A stretch of DNA of 15,789 bases from an uncultured Collinsella sp. (GTDB lineage: Bacteria > Actinomycetota > Coriobacteriia > Coriobacteriales > Coriobacteriaceae): assembly GCA_959599095.1 (NCBI GenBank), contig CAUGGC010000037.1, forward strand, positions 1 through 15,789, written 5' to 3'. A model generated the notes under the pieces. The model worked only from the letters and a program-made list of their open reading frames with translations, did not search any database and had not been told where the DNA came from. Shown here piece by piece: positions 6,573-13,222 of the stretch; the stretch's first letter is position 1, and every line of letters begins with the position of its first letter. A program made the translations under genes and the position numbers.

Positions 6573-8801
6573 TTAGAAGTTGGCGTCGTTGAACTGGGTG
6601 CTCTCGAGTCCGTCGAGTTGCTGTTCGGGCGTATCGGCGACGCTCTCGAGCAGCTCGGTGGGATCGACGTTCATGCTCTTGCCGGCCTCGTTGCCGTTGA
6701 CCAAGTCGTCCGAGAAGATGTCGACCTCCATTTCCTCGGCCTCTTCGATCTGAACCTCGAGCGGCACCTGGGTGCGCACAAGTTTGACGGCCGGGCGCAT
6801 GCGGGCAAAGAGCGGTACGTACTCAATGATGATGGCCGAGTTCTCGAGACCGTACCAGCGTGCCGGGCTTCCGCAGGCGCGGCGGACGGCGTACTTGATG
6901 GCCATCACGCGGTGGTCATTGCGGTTGATGTCCGTTTCGGGGGCAAGCATCTTGCGCAGCATGCAAAAGCGGAAGTCACCTACGTTGCCGCGCGTCTCGT
7001 AGATGGAGTAGGTGTGATGTTGCGGCGGCAGCTCGCCCGATGTCATCAAGTCGCCGACGATCTGACGCAGATAGGCGTTGATGCGCTGGTTGACCTTAAA
7101 GCCCAGGTCCAGGCGCACGCGGAACAAAAAGTCCGTGCCAAAGGTCTCGACGGAATACTCGTGCGTATAGGGCTCGTCGGTAACGTGCACGTTGATGAAC
7201 CAATATGCCTTGGCGCGCTTGGGGTGCTTGTCCAGGATGGAATAGAGCACGTCGCGGTCGAGCGTGAGCGGGTCGGGGCTGTTGGTGAGGAACACCAGAT
7301 TGTCGGCGAGCACGGGGTAGGTCTCGTCGTTACGCAGGCGGTTGAGCTGATCGATGTACTTGGAGACGGGCAGCAGGATCGTCTGCGTGCGCTCGATGGC
7401 GGTGCCGCGGCGCCACACGTACATAAGGCCAAACAGCAGCGAGGCCAGGAAGATCATCACATAGCCGCCGTCAAAGAACATGGTGAGGCACGAGGCGAAG
7501 AAGCAGAGCTCGATGGCGCCAAAAAGCAGGGCAAAGACGCAGGCGCCCAGCTTGTGCTTGAGGATGCCGGCGATATAGCTCGTCAAAAGCGTCGTGGTCA
7601 TGAGCATGGTCACGGTAATGGCGAGGCCATAGGCGCTCTCCATGCGCTCGGAGTTCTGGAACAGCAGCACAATGAAGATGCAGCCGACCCACATGATGTT
7701 ATTGACGAGCGGAATATAGAGCTGACCCTTGGTGTCACTGGGGTAGTGGATGCGCAGGTGCGGCATAAGGTTGAGACGCGTGGCCTCCGAAACCAACGAG
7801 AACGAGCCGGTGATGAGCGCCTGCGAGGCGATGATGGCCGCTACGGCCGAAAGCACGATGGCAAAGGGGCGCAGGGGCTCGGGGAGCATCATATAGAACG
7901 GGTTGACGATATCCATCGCGAGCATCTGGGGGTTGGAGTTATTGGCGAGCAGCCAAGCGCCTTGACCCAGATAGTTGAGGATAAGGGCCGCCTTAACAAA
8001 CGGCCAGGATGCATAGATGTTGGCCTTGCCCACATGACCCATGTCCGAGTAGAGGGCCTCGGCGCCGGTCGTCGACAGGAAGACGAAGCCGAGCACCATG
8101 ATGCCGGAGTGGTTGATGGGCGAGAACAGGAACATGATGCCGCGAATGGGGTTGAGCGCGCGCAAGATGGACAGGTTGCCGAGCATGTTGAACAGACCGG
8201 CGCCTGCCAGGAACAGGAACCATAGCGTCATAAGCGGGCCGAACAGCTTGCCGATTGACGAGGTGCCGGCGCGCTGCATGGCAAACAGACCACAGATAAT
8301 GATGATTGTGATGATGATTACATTGGTCTGGCCGTCGCCCAGCAGCGCGTGGCCCCATTCGATGGTGCGCAGGCCCTCGATGGCCGTGGTAACCGTGACG
8401 GCGGGGGTGAGGATGCCGTCGGCGAGCAGCGCTGCGCCGCCGATCATTGCGGGGAGAATCAGCCACGGAGCCACCTTGCGTACGAGGCTGAACAGGGCGA
8501 AGATGCCGCCTTCGTTATGGTTATCGGCCTTCATGGCGATTACCACGTACTTGACCGTGGTCACGAGCGTCATGGTCCAGATGACGAGCGAAAGCGCGCC
8601 CAGGATCATGTCCTCGCTGACGGTACCGATGCCGCCGTTGTTGGCAACGATTGATTTCATGGTGTACATAGGGCTCGTGCCGATGTCGCCATAGACGACG
8701 CCGAGCGTTACGAGCAACATACCAGCAGAAAGGGGAATGGCTCCATGCCCGCTTTGTCCGTGCTGGTCTTGGAGGTTTGCCTCCAGTTTGTTGTGTGCCA
8801 C
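6573..8801 (-). CDS. kup: KUP/HAK/KT family potassium transporter
   Basis: The protein is 742 residues from a GTG at 8801, preferred because AAGGGAG lies five bases before it. An in-frame ATG at 8819 (748 residues) has no ribosome binding site and is the alternative. It mediates potassium uptake coupled to protons. The family signature GVVYGDIGTSPMYT occupies about residues 35-48, and about twelve membrane segments fill roughly residues 25-470. GGIFALFSLVR, the block GGAALLADGILTPAVTVTTA and EALYSDMGHVG are typical of Kup. A cytoplasmic C-terminal domain follows, with an unusually acidic tail (EAEEMEVDIFSDD onward). Gene length is slightly above E. coli Kup (622 residues), the excess lying in this C-terminal part. 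An inverted repeat lies directly before the start. No c-di-AMP riboswitch fold was recognised. Confidence 0.93.
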   Translation of the reverse strand: MAHNKLEANLQDQHGQSGHGAIPLSAGMLLVTLGVVYGDIGTSPMYTMKSIVANNGGIGTVSEDMILGALSLVIWTMTLVTTVKYVVIAMKADNHNEGGIFALFSLVRKVAPWLILPAMIGGAALLADGILTPAVTVTTAIEGLRTIEWGHALLGDGQTNVIIITIIIICGLFAMQRAGTSSIGKLFGPLMTLWFLFLAGAGLFNMLGNLSILRALNPIRGIMFLFSPINHSGIMVLGFVFLSTTGAEALYSDMGHVGKANIYASWPFVKAALILNYLGQGAWLLANNSNPQMLAMDIVNPFYMMLPEPLRPFAIVLSAVAAIIASQALITGSFSLVSEATRLNLMPHLRIHYPSDTKGQLYIPLVNNIMWVGCIFIVLLFQNSERMESAYGLAITVTMLMTTTLLTSYIAGILKHKLGACVFALLFGAIELCFFASCLTMFFDGGYVMIFLASLLFGLMYVWRRGTAIERTQTILLPVSKYIDQLNRLRNDETYPVLADNLVFLTNSPDPLTLDRDVLYSILDKHPKRAKAYWFINVHVTDEPYTHEYSVETFGTDFLFRVRLDLGFKVNQRINAYLRQIVGDLMTSGELPPQHHTYSIYETRGNVGDFRFCMLRKMLAPETDINRNDHRVMAIKYAVRRACGSPARWYGLENSAIIIEYVPLFARMRPAVKLVRTQVPLEVQIEEAEEMEVDIFSDDLVNGNEAGKSMNVDPTELLESVADTPEQQLDGLESTQFNDANF

Positions 8802-8821
8802 GTGGACTCCCTTAGACATCC

Positions 8822-8846
8822 GGTTATCTGTCTAGGGCAGATAACC
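8822..8846 (-). promoter_or_regulatory. Perfect 9-bp inverted repeat in the kup leader
   Basis: GGTTATCTG and CAGATAACC flank a 7-base spacer, ending about 20 bases before the GTG start of kup. A TATAAA sequence lies about 20 bases further upstream on the minus strand and could be a -10 box, which would put the repeat near the transcript start. It could be an operator or a leader hairpin that shields the start region. I do not recognise the binding protein. Confidence 0.5.
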
Positions 8847-8901
8847 TTTATGCCATCTTTATACATATAAGAGCAGTTTGGCACATCGGGGTGTTTTAGA
8901 C

Positions 8902-8925
8902 AATAATCCCCATCTGGGGATTATT
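8902..8925 (-). terminator. Hairpin after the EamA exporter gene
   Basis: AATAATCCCC and GGGGATTATT form a perfect 10-bp stem with a four-base loop, 35 bases past the exporter stop codon. Outside the stem there is no clean T run on either strand, so its strength as a terminator is uncertain. Its position between two co-directional genes fits a terminator better than an operator. Confidence 0.55.
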
Positions 8926-8959
8926 CATGTACGCAGGTAGCATTTCAAAGCGAGGGTTA

Positions 8960-9871
8960 TTAAGCGCGTGCCGCCTGGGCGATACCGGCCTTGGTGCTTG
9001 CGCGCTTGCCGGCGAGCTCGCAAAAGATCGCGCCGCCGATGATAAGCGCGGCGCCCATCAGGCGGACCGGTGTTATGGCTTCGCCTAAAAGGACGGCGGA
9101 GAACACGACTGCCGAAAGCGGCTCGAGGTAGCCGACAACCGCGACGGTCTGCACGGGCAGCTTGGCGACAGCACTAAAGTAGAGCAGGCAACCGATGCCG
9201 GTGTTGACGACGCTGAGCATGGCGACGGCGCGCCAATCGATGCCGGCGGCAATGCTGGGGGAGAGGAACGAGGGAGCGCCCTGTGTGAGGAGCGTAAGGA
9301 CCAGCGCGGTCATAAAGGCGGCGCTCACCTGGAGCGCGGAGTTTTCGAGGCCTTCGACGTGTGGCGCACCCTTGCTAGCGATGACCATCAACGCGTAGCA
9401 GAAGGCCGAGGCGATGCCGCAAGCGATACCCGCAATGGGCATATTGCCGCCTAGACCTTGCGCCGCAATGAGAAAGGCGCCGCAGGCAACGGCGATAAAC
9501 CCGGCGATTTTGCCGCCGGTCAGCTTTTCGCCAAAAATGAGCGGGGAGAGGGCCATAACGATGATGGGGCCGCAGTAATACAACAGCGAGGAGATGCCAA
9601 CGCCGATCGTCTGATAGGCGCGGAACAGGAAAATCCAGCTGGCGCCCAGCGCGGCGCCCGAGACGATGAGCGCTGCGGCCTCGCGGGGGCGAGATGGCGC
9701 CTGCAGGTTATGGCGCTTGGTTATGAAGAGGATGGCGGCAAGGGTGAGAGCGCCCAAAAACGTGCGCAACAGTACGATATCGGAGCTCGGCAGCGCGATG
9801 GCAGCGGCGATGATGCCGTTGGAGCCAAACAATAGCAATGCTGCTAAGTACGTAAACAGTCCGTTGTTCAT
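8960..9871 (-). CDS. EamA/DMT superfamily transporter (ten-TM metabolite exporter)
   Basis: The protein is 303 residues from the ATG at 9871, with GAGGGG about eleven bases upstream. It has ten hydrophobic segments arranged as two EamA repeats (about residues 1-140 and 150-285), the usual drug/metabolite transporter layout and length. Recognisable parts are LLLFGSNGIIA in segment 1, LLRTFLGALTL in segment 3, and the second-repeat ending VGYLEPLSAVVFSAVLLGEAI with Pro and Glu at the conserved places. Such proteins export amino acids or other small metabolites across the inner membrane; the substrate cannot be read here. The gene is divergent from a LysR regulator with an inverted repeat between them, so that regulator probably controls it. 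Confidence 0.88.
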   Translation of the reverse strand: MNNGLFTYLAALLLFGSNGIIAAAIALPSSDIVLLRTFLGALTLAAILFITKRHNLQAPSRPREAAALIVSGAALGASWIFLFRAYQTIGVGISSLLYYCGPIIVMALSPLIFGEKLTGGKIAGFIAVACGAFLIAAQGLGGNMPIAGIACGIASAFCYALMVIASKGAPHVEGLENSALQVSAAFMTALVLTLLTQGAPSFLSPSIAAGIDWRAVAMLSVVNTGIGCLLYFSAVAKLPVQTVAVVGYLEPLSAVVFSAVLLGEAITPVRLMGAALIIGGAIFCELAGKRASTKAGIAQAARA

Positions 9872-9900
9872 GTGCTGACATCCCCTCTATATCCGAGCAT

Positions 9901-9917
9901 GTTCACTATGGGTGAAC
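9901..9917. promoter_or_regulatory. Candidate LysR operator between the EamA exporter and lysR genes
   Basis: GTTCAC and GTGAAC form an exact inverted repeat around five bases, and the inner sequence keeps the interrupted T...A dyad of LysR-type boxes. It lies just upstream of a TATAAT box for the regulator and 30 bases from the exporter start, where a LysR protein could both activate the exporter and restrain itself. Confidence 0.5.
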
Positions 9918-9938
9918 TGGCTTTAGAAGAAAAGCGAA

Positions 9939-9944
9939 TATAAT
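9939..9944 (+). promoter_or_regulatory. -10 box (TATAAT) of the LysR-type regulator gene
   Basis: A consensus TATAAT lies 45 bases before the GTG start. The -35 region at 16-17 bases (ACTGGC or CTGGCT) is weak and overlaps the right arm of the candidate operator, consistent with autorepression. Confidence 0.6.
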
Positions 9945-9989
9945 GCATGGATAACATGACAAAAACTCATGTAAAGGTGGAGGCCTGCT

Positions 9990-10847
9990 GTGGAAACGAA
10001 TATTCAAAAGATGCAGGTGCTGCTCGAGACAGTGCGCGCCGGAAGCTTTACGCGCGCCGCCGAGCGCCTGAGCTATTCGCAATCGGGCGTGAGCCGCATG
10101 GTGGCCGATCTTGAGGCCGATTGGGGCTTTAAGGTGCTCGACCGCAGTCGCGAGGGCGTGGCTCTTTCTGCCGACGGGAGGCAGGTCATGCCGGCTGTCG
10201 AGGCGCTCTGCGAGGAATTCACTCGCTTGCAGCGACGGGTGGATGAGATGCGTGGACTCATGCGCGGCAAAATCTGCATCGGTACGTTTTCGAGCGTGGC
10301 GACCCACGTGTTGCCGCCGGTGATTGCTCGTTTTCGTGCCGATTATCCAGACATTGATTACGAGTTGCTGATGGGCGACTATTCAGAGATTGAACAATGG
10401 GTGGCAGAGGGCCGCTGCGATCTGGGCTTTATCCCGCATGAGCCCCGAGAAAATGGCATGACGTCGCGGTCTTTGGTGCGCGACGAGTTGATGGCGGTAG
10501 TGCCGGCAGGCTCTTTGCTTGCCACTGAAGAGGTCGTCTCTCTTGCCGATTTGGCCAACGAGCAGTTTATTCTGCTGGAACGCGGCAACGATGACGAGAT
10601 TACGCCGCTGTTCCGTCGGGCGGGGCTGACCGTGCGCTCAAAGCTGTCGACCTGGGATGACTATGCGATTATGGCCATGGTCGAGGACGGCCTGGGCGTG
10701 AGCGTCCTTCCGGCGCTCATCTTGCGCCGCTGCCAGTTCAATGTCGCCATTCGTTCGCTCGAAGGACATCCCCATCGGCAGATCAACGCCATATATCGAA
10801 CGGCCGATGTTTCACTTGCCGCCGCTCGTTTTCTCGAATACCTCTAG
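9990..10847 (+). CDS. LysR-type transcriptional regulator
   Basis: The protein is 285 residues from a GTG at 9990, supported by AGGTGGAGG six bases upstream. The N-terminal winged helix-turn-helix (about 5-65) shows the family pattern MQVLLETVRAGSFTRAAERL, SQSGVSRMVADLE and GVALSADG. The linker helix and a type 2 periplasmic-binding-like effector domain follow (from GKICIGTFSSVA to the end), including DLGFIPHEP and VEDGLGVSVLP. It is a little shorter than the usual 290-300 residues but looks complete. The effector is unknown. The divergent EamA transporter gene is the obvious target by the usual LysR arrangement. Confidence 0.92.
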   Translation: METNIQKMQVLLETVRAGSFTRAAERLSYSQSGVSRMVADLEADWGFKVLDRSREGVALSADGRQVMPAVEALCEEFTRLQRRVDEMRGLMRGKICIGTFSSVATHVLPPVIARFRADYPDIDYELLMGDYSEIEQWVAEGRCDLGFIPHEPRENGMTSRSLVRDELMAVVPAGSLLATEEVVSLADLANEQFILLERGNDDEITPLFRRAGLTVRSKLSTWDDYAIMAMVEDGLGVSVLPALILRRCQFNVAIRSLEGHPHRQINAIYRTADVSLAAARFLEYL

Positions 10848-10908
10848 CATGTTTGGCGAGGGCTGCTCCGATGTCGAATCACGCGAGCGCTTAGCATATT
10901 TTCTTATG

Positions 10909-10992
10909 AAATTGAACTTACTCGCTACGCATGGCGCTATACTGCTTGCTAAATTGAACTTCGGTTCAATTCGTGTTCTATAAATTGAACTT
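10909..10992 (+). promoter_or_regulatory. Phased array of AATTGAAC half-sites before the XRE-aminotransferase gene
   Basis: AAATTGAACTT occurs three times in the same direction, starting at 10909, 10951 and 10982. Spacings of 42 and 31 bases are close to four and three helical turns. The middle copy also forms an inverted repeat of AATTGAAC around TTCG (10952-10971), giving four half-sites. TATACT (10938-10943) and TATAAA (10979-10984) are candidate -10 boxes inside the array. The layout suggests an operator for the XRE domain encoded immediately downstream. As RNA, the inverted repeat would also form an 8-bp stem closed by a UUCG tetraloop. Confidence 0.65.
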
Positions 10993-11011
10993 TGCCAGCA
11001 AAGAGGTTCCT

Positions 11012-12532
11012 GTGGCCCAAGAGACGTTTAGCGATCGCCTGCGACAGACTATGTCCGATCGCGACGTTCGCCAGTCGGACGTAATCCGCGCATCGGAGAT
11101 GCTCGGCAAAAAGCTCGGCAAGAGTCAGATGAGCCAATATGTGAGCGGCAAGACGATTCCGCGGCGCGATGTGGCAGAGCTGCTCGCCCGTATTTTGGAG
11201 GTCGATGTTACCTGGCTGCTCGCCGGTGACGCCGACCAAGGCGAGACGTCCTCGTCCCATACCGTTGCCAAATCCGAACCTAGCCCAACAGCTCAAATTG
11301 CAAGGAGCACCACCATGCGTACTTTTTCTAAATCCACCAAGCTCGATAACGTCCTGTATGATGTGCGCGGCCCCGTCGTCGACGAGGCCGCCCGTATGGA
11401 GGACGAGGGCGAGCGCATCCTCAAGCTCAATATCGGCAACCCGGCGCCCTTCGGTTTCCGCACGCCCGATGAGGTCATCAAGGACATGCGCCAGCAGCTG
11501 CCCGACTGCGAAGGCTATTCCAACTCGCGCGGCCTGTTCTCTGCGCGCAAGGCAATCATGCAGTACTCGCAGATCAAGGGCCTGCCCAATGTTCAGATGG
11601 AGCACATCTACACGGGCAACGGCGTGTCCGAACTCATTCAGCTTTCGATGAACGCGCTGCTCGACAATGGCGACGAGATTCTGATCCCCAGCCCCGACTA
11701 TCCGCTCTGGACGGCGTGCGCAACCCTTGCCGGCGGTCATCCCGTTCACTATCTGTGTGATGAGCAGGCGGATTGGTATCCCGACCTGGAGGATATGGAG
11801 TCCAAGATCACGAGCGCGACCAAGGCCCTCGTCATCATCAACCCCAACAACCCCACGGGCTCTGTCTATCCGCGCGAGGTGCTCGAGGGCATCGTCGAGG
11901 TTGCACGCAGACATCAGCTGATGATCTTTGCCGATGAGATCTACGACCGCCTGTGCATGGACGGTTACGAGCACGTCTCGATTGCCTCGCTCGCTCCTGA
12001 TCTGCCCTGCGTCACCTTTAGCGGCCTTTCCAAGTCGCACATGATCGCGGGCTATCGTATTGGCTGGATGGTGCTTTCGGGCAACCAGCGCTGCATGAGC
12101 GACTTCATCATGGGCATTAACATGCTCTCCAACATGCGCCTGTGCTCCAACGTGCCGGCTCAGTCGATCGTTCAGACGGCACTCGGTGGTCATCAGTCCG
12201 TTAACGACTACATCCGTCCCGGCGGCCGTGTCTACGAGCAGCGCAACTTTGTGTATGAGGCACTCAACAAGATCGACGGCATCTCGGTGGTCAAGCCGCG
12301 TGCGGCGTTCTATATCTTCCCCAAGATGGATGTGAAGAAGTTCAACATCACCGATGACGAGCAGTTCGCCCTTGACCTGCTGCACGAGAAGAAGATCCTG
12401 ATCACGCGCGGCGGCGGCTTTAACTGGGCTGAGCCCGACCACTTCCGTATCGTGTACCTGCCGCGCATGGAAGTGCTCAAGGAGTCCCTCGAAGATCTCG
12501 CCGACTTCTTCGACCATTACCGCCAGAGCTAG
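11012..12532 (+). CDS. alaA: XRE-family DNA-binding domain fused to AlaA-type alanine aminotransferase
   Basis: The protein is 506 residues from a GTG at 11012, supported by AAAGAGG five bases upstream; an ATG at 10973 lies inside the operator array and lacks such a site. Residues 6-72 are a helix-turn-helix of XRE type (SQMSQYVSGKTIPR as recognition region, then LLARILEVDVTWLLAG). A polar linker (73-101) leads to a complete class I PLP aminotransferase (102-506) closely resembling E. coli AlaA, which makes alanine from pyruvate and glutamate. Visible marks are KLNIGNPAPFGF, YSNSRGLFSARKAIMQ, INPNNPTG, ADEIYDRL, the PLP lysine in GLSKSH (Lys341) and HFRIVYLPR with the substrate carboxylate Arg. 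An in-frame internal start at 11315 would yield AlaA alone. Autoregulation through the upstream half-sites is inferred. A strong terminator follows. Confidence 0.92.
   Translation: MAQETFSDRLRQTMSDRDVRQSDVIRASEMLGKKLGKSQMSQYVSGKTIPRRDVAELLARILEVDVTWLLAGDADQGETSSSHTVAKSEPSPTAQIARSTTMRTFSKSTKLDNVLYDVRGPVVDEAARMEDEGERILKLNIGNPAPFGFRTPDEVIKDMRQQLPDCEGYSNSRGLFSARKAIMQYSQIKGLPNVQMEHIYTGNGVSELIQLSMNALLDNGDEILIPSPDYPLWTACATLAGGHPVHYLCDEQADWYPDLEDMESKITSATKALVIINPNNPTGSVYPREVLEGIVEVARRHQLMIFADEIYDRLCMDGYEHVSIASLAPDLPCVTFSGLSKSHMIAGYRIGWMVLSGNQRCMSDFIMGINMLSNMRLCSNVPAQSIVQTALGGHQSVNDYIRPGGRVYEQRNFVYEALNKIDGISVVKPRAAFYIFPKMDVKKFNITDDEQFALDLLHEKKILITRGGGFNWAEPDHFRIVYLPRMEVLKESLEDLADFFDHYRQS
11302..11317 (+). 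promoter_or_regulatory. Internal ribosome binding site and ATG for a stand-alone AlaA
   Basis: AAGGAG (11302-11307) precedes an in-frame ATG at 11315 by seven bases, a better initiation signal than that of the full fusion. Translation from it gives 405 residues, the length of E. coli AlaA, beginning just where homology to AlaA begins. The gene may therefore make both a DNA-binding fusion and free enzyme. This would be a relic if a stop codon between two former genes was lost. Confidence 0.7.
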
Positions 12533-12556
12533 TGGGATAGAAGTTCCGCACTATGA

Positions 12557-12592
12557 AAAGCTCCCTGCAGTTGTTTTGCTGCAGGGAGCTTT
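12557..12592. terminator. Bidirectional terminator between convergent alaA fusion and deformylase-like genes
   Basis: AAAGCTCCCTGCAG and CTGCAGGGAGCTTT form a perfect 14-bp stem with an eight-base loop. T residues close the plus-strand stem (CTTTCTT) and the minus strand ends in TTTTCAT. It lies between the stop codons at 12532 and 12608 and can serve both genes. Confidence 0.88.
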
Positions 12593-12607
12593 CTTGAATC
12601 GGCGGAA

Positions 12608-13018
12608 CTAAATAACGATTCCGCAACAGTGGTCGATTTCGTGTTGGATGATCTCGGCGGTGTAGCCCGAGAAGTTTTTGATGCGGTGGACGAAATTCTC
12701 GTCCAAATACTCAACCTTAATGCGGCGATAGCGAGTACAGGGGCGCTCGCCGGAAAGCGAGAGACATCCTTCGCTCGTCTGATAGGAATTGACCTGCTCA
12801 AGAATTTGAGGGTTGTACATCAGCAGCGCCCTGTTGCCGTCCTTTACGCAGATGATACGTTTGCGCACGCCAATCATGTTGGCGGCAAGGCCCACGCACT
12901 CGTGCTCATGCTCATGGAGCGTATCCAGGAGGTCCTGCCCGGTCGCGGCATCGTCGGGTCCCGCGTCTTCGGAAGGCAGGCGCAAAAAGAACTCGGATTT
13001 CATGATGGGCTTAATCAT
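12608..13018 (-). CDS. def: Short peptide deformylase, HEIDH intact, motif-1 Gln replaced by Met
   Basis: The protein is 136 residues from the ATG at 13018, with GAGGAG seven bases upstream. It belongs to the short deformylase-like group. Motif 2 is EGCLS with metal ligand Cys85 and motif 3 is QHEIDH (125-130) with both His ligands and the catalytic Glu127, so metal binding and catalysis look possible. Motif 1 reads GLAANMIG, with Met48 where classical deformylases have a Gln that helps bind the substrate and stabilise the transition state. The paralogue at 4975 has the reverse pattern. No methionyl-tRNA formyltransferase gene is adjacent, so this may not be the housekeeping enzyme. A TATTAT at 13062-13057 on the minus strand is a possible -10 box. 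Confidence 0.85.
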   Translation of the reverse strand: MIKPIMKSEFFLRLPSEDAGPDDAATGQDLLDTLHEHEHECVGLAANMIGVRKRIICVKDGNRALLMYNPQILEQVNSYQTSEGCLSLSGERPCTRYRRIKVEYLDENFVHRIKNFSGYTAEIIQHEIDHCCGIVI

Positions 13019-13148
13019 GGCGGGCTCCTCATGTCTCGTGCTTTCGTGGACTTTTAATAATAGCGCGGAAGGAAAGCTGCGCGTCAGCGTTACAATCTTT
13101 CAATGTTGGACCATGTTGTCGGATCCGTCGCGTGCGGCGTCTGACGTA

Positions 13149-13176
13149 AGTCTAGGGCTCATACTCGCCCTGGACT
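13149..13176 (+). promoter_or_regulatory. Hairpin in the region upstream of the MFS exporter
   Basis: AGTCTAGGGC and GCCCTGGACT form a ten-pair stem with one T-G pair and an eight-base loop, 46 bases before the MFS start codon. It could be a leader structure or an operator. The rest of the 204-bp divergent region (13019-13222) shows no recognised regulatory site beyond a possible -10 box for the deformylase gene. Confidence 0.35.
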
Positions 13177-13222
13177 GTTCCTCTGGGGCGATGCGACTGT
13201 CGTTCCAAGAGGAAGGAAATGC

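Noticed and set aside
6549..8225. Long plus-strand frame (558 codons) opposite kup
   Set aside because: It is a shadow of the Kup gene; the product is a low-complexity mix of H, D, V and E residues with no recognisable family.
8802..8959. c-di-AMP (ydaO) riboswitch before kup
   Set aside because: Such riboswitches often control kup genes, but the 158-bp gap holds only two simple hairpins and none of the ydaO consensus blocks that I can recognise.
10949..12517. Long minus-strand frame (522 codons) opposite the XRE-AlaA gene
   Set aside because: The plus-strand product is an unmistakable aminotransferase; the antisense frame follows from codon bias and would start beyond the strong terminator side.
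13103..13144. Possible 13-codon leader peptide upstream of the MFS gene
   Set aside because: The ATG at 13103 has no ribosome binding site and the peptide has no run of regulatory codons; the frame is short enough to be chance.
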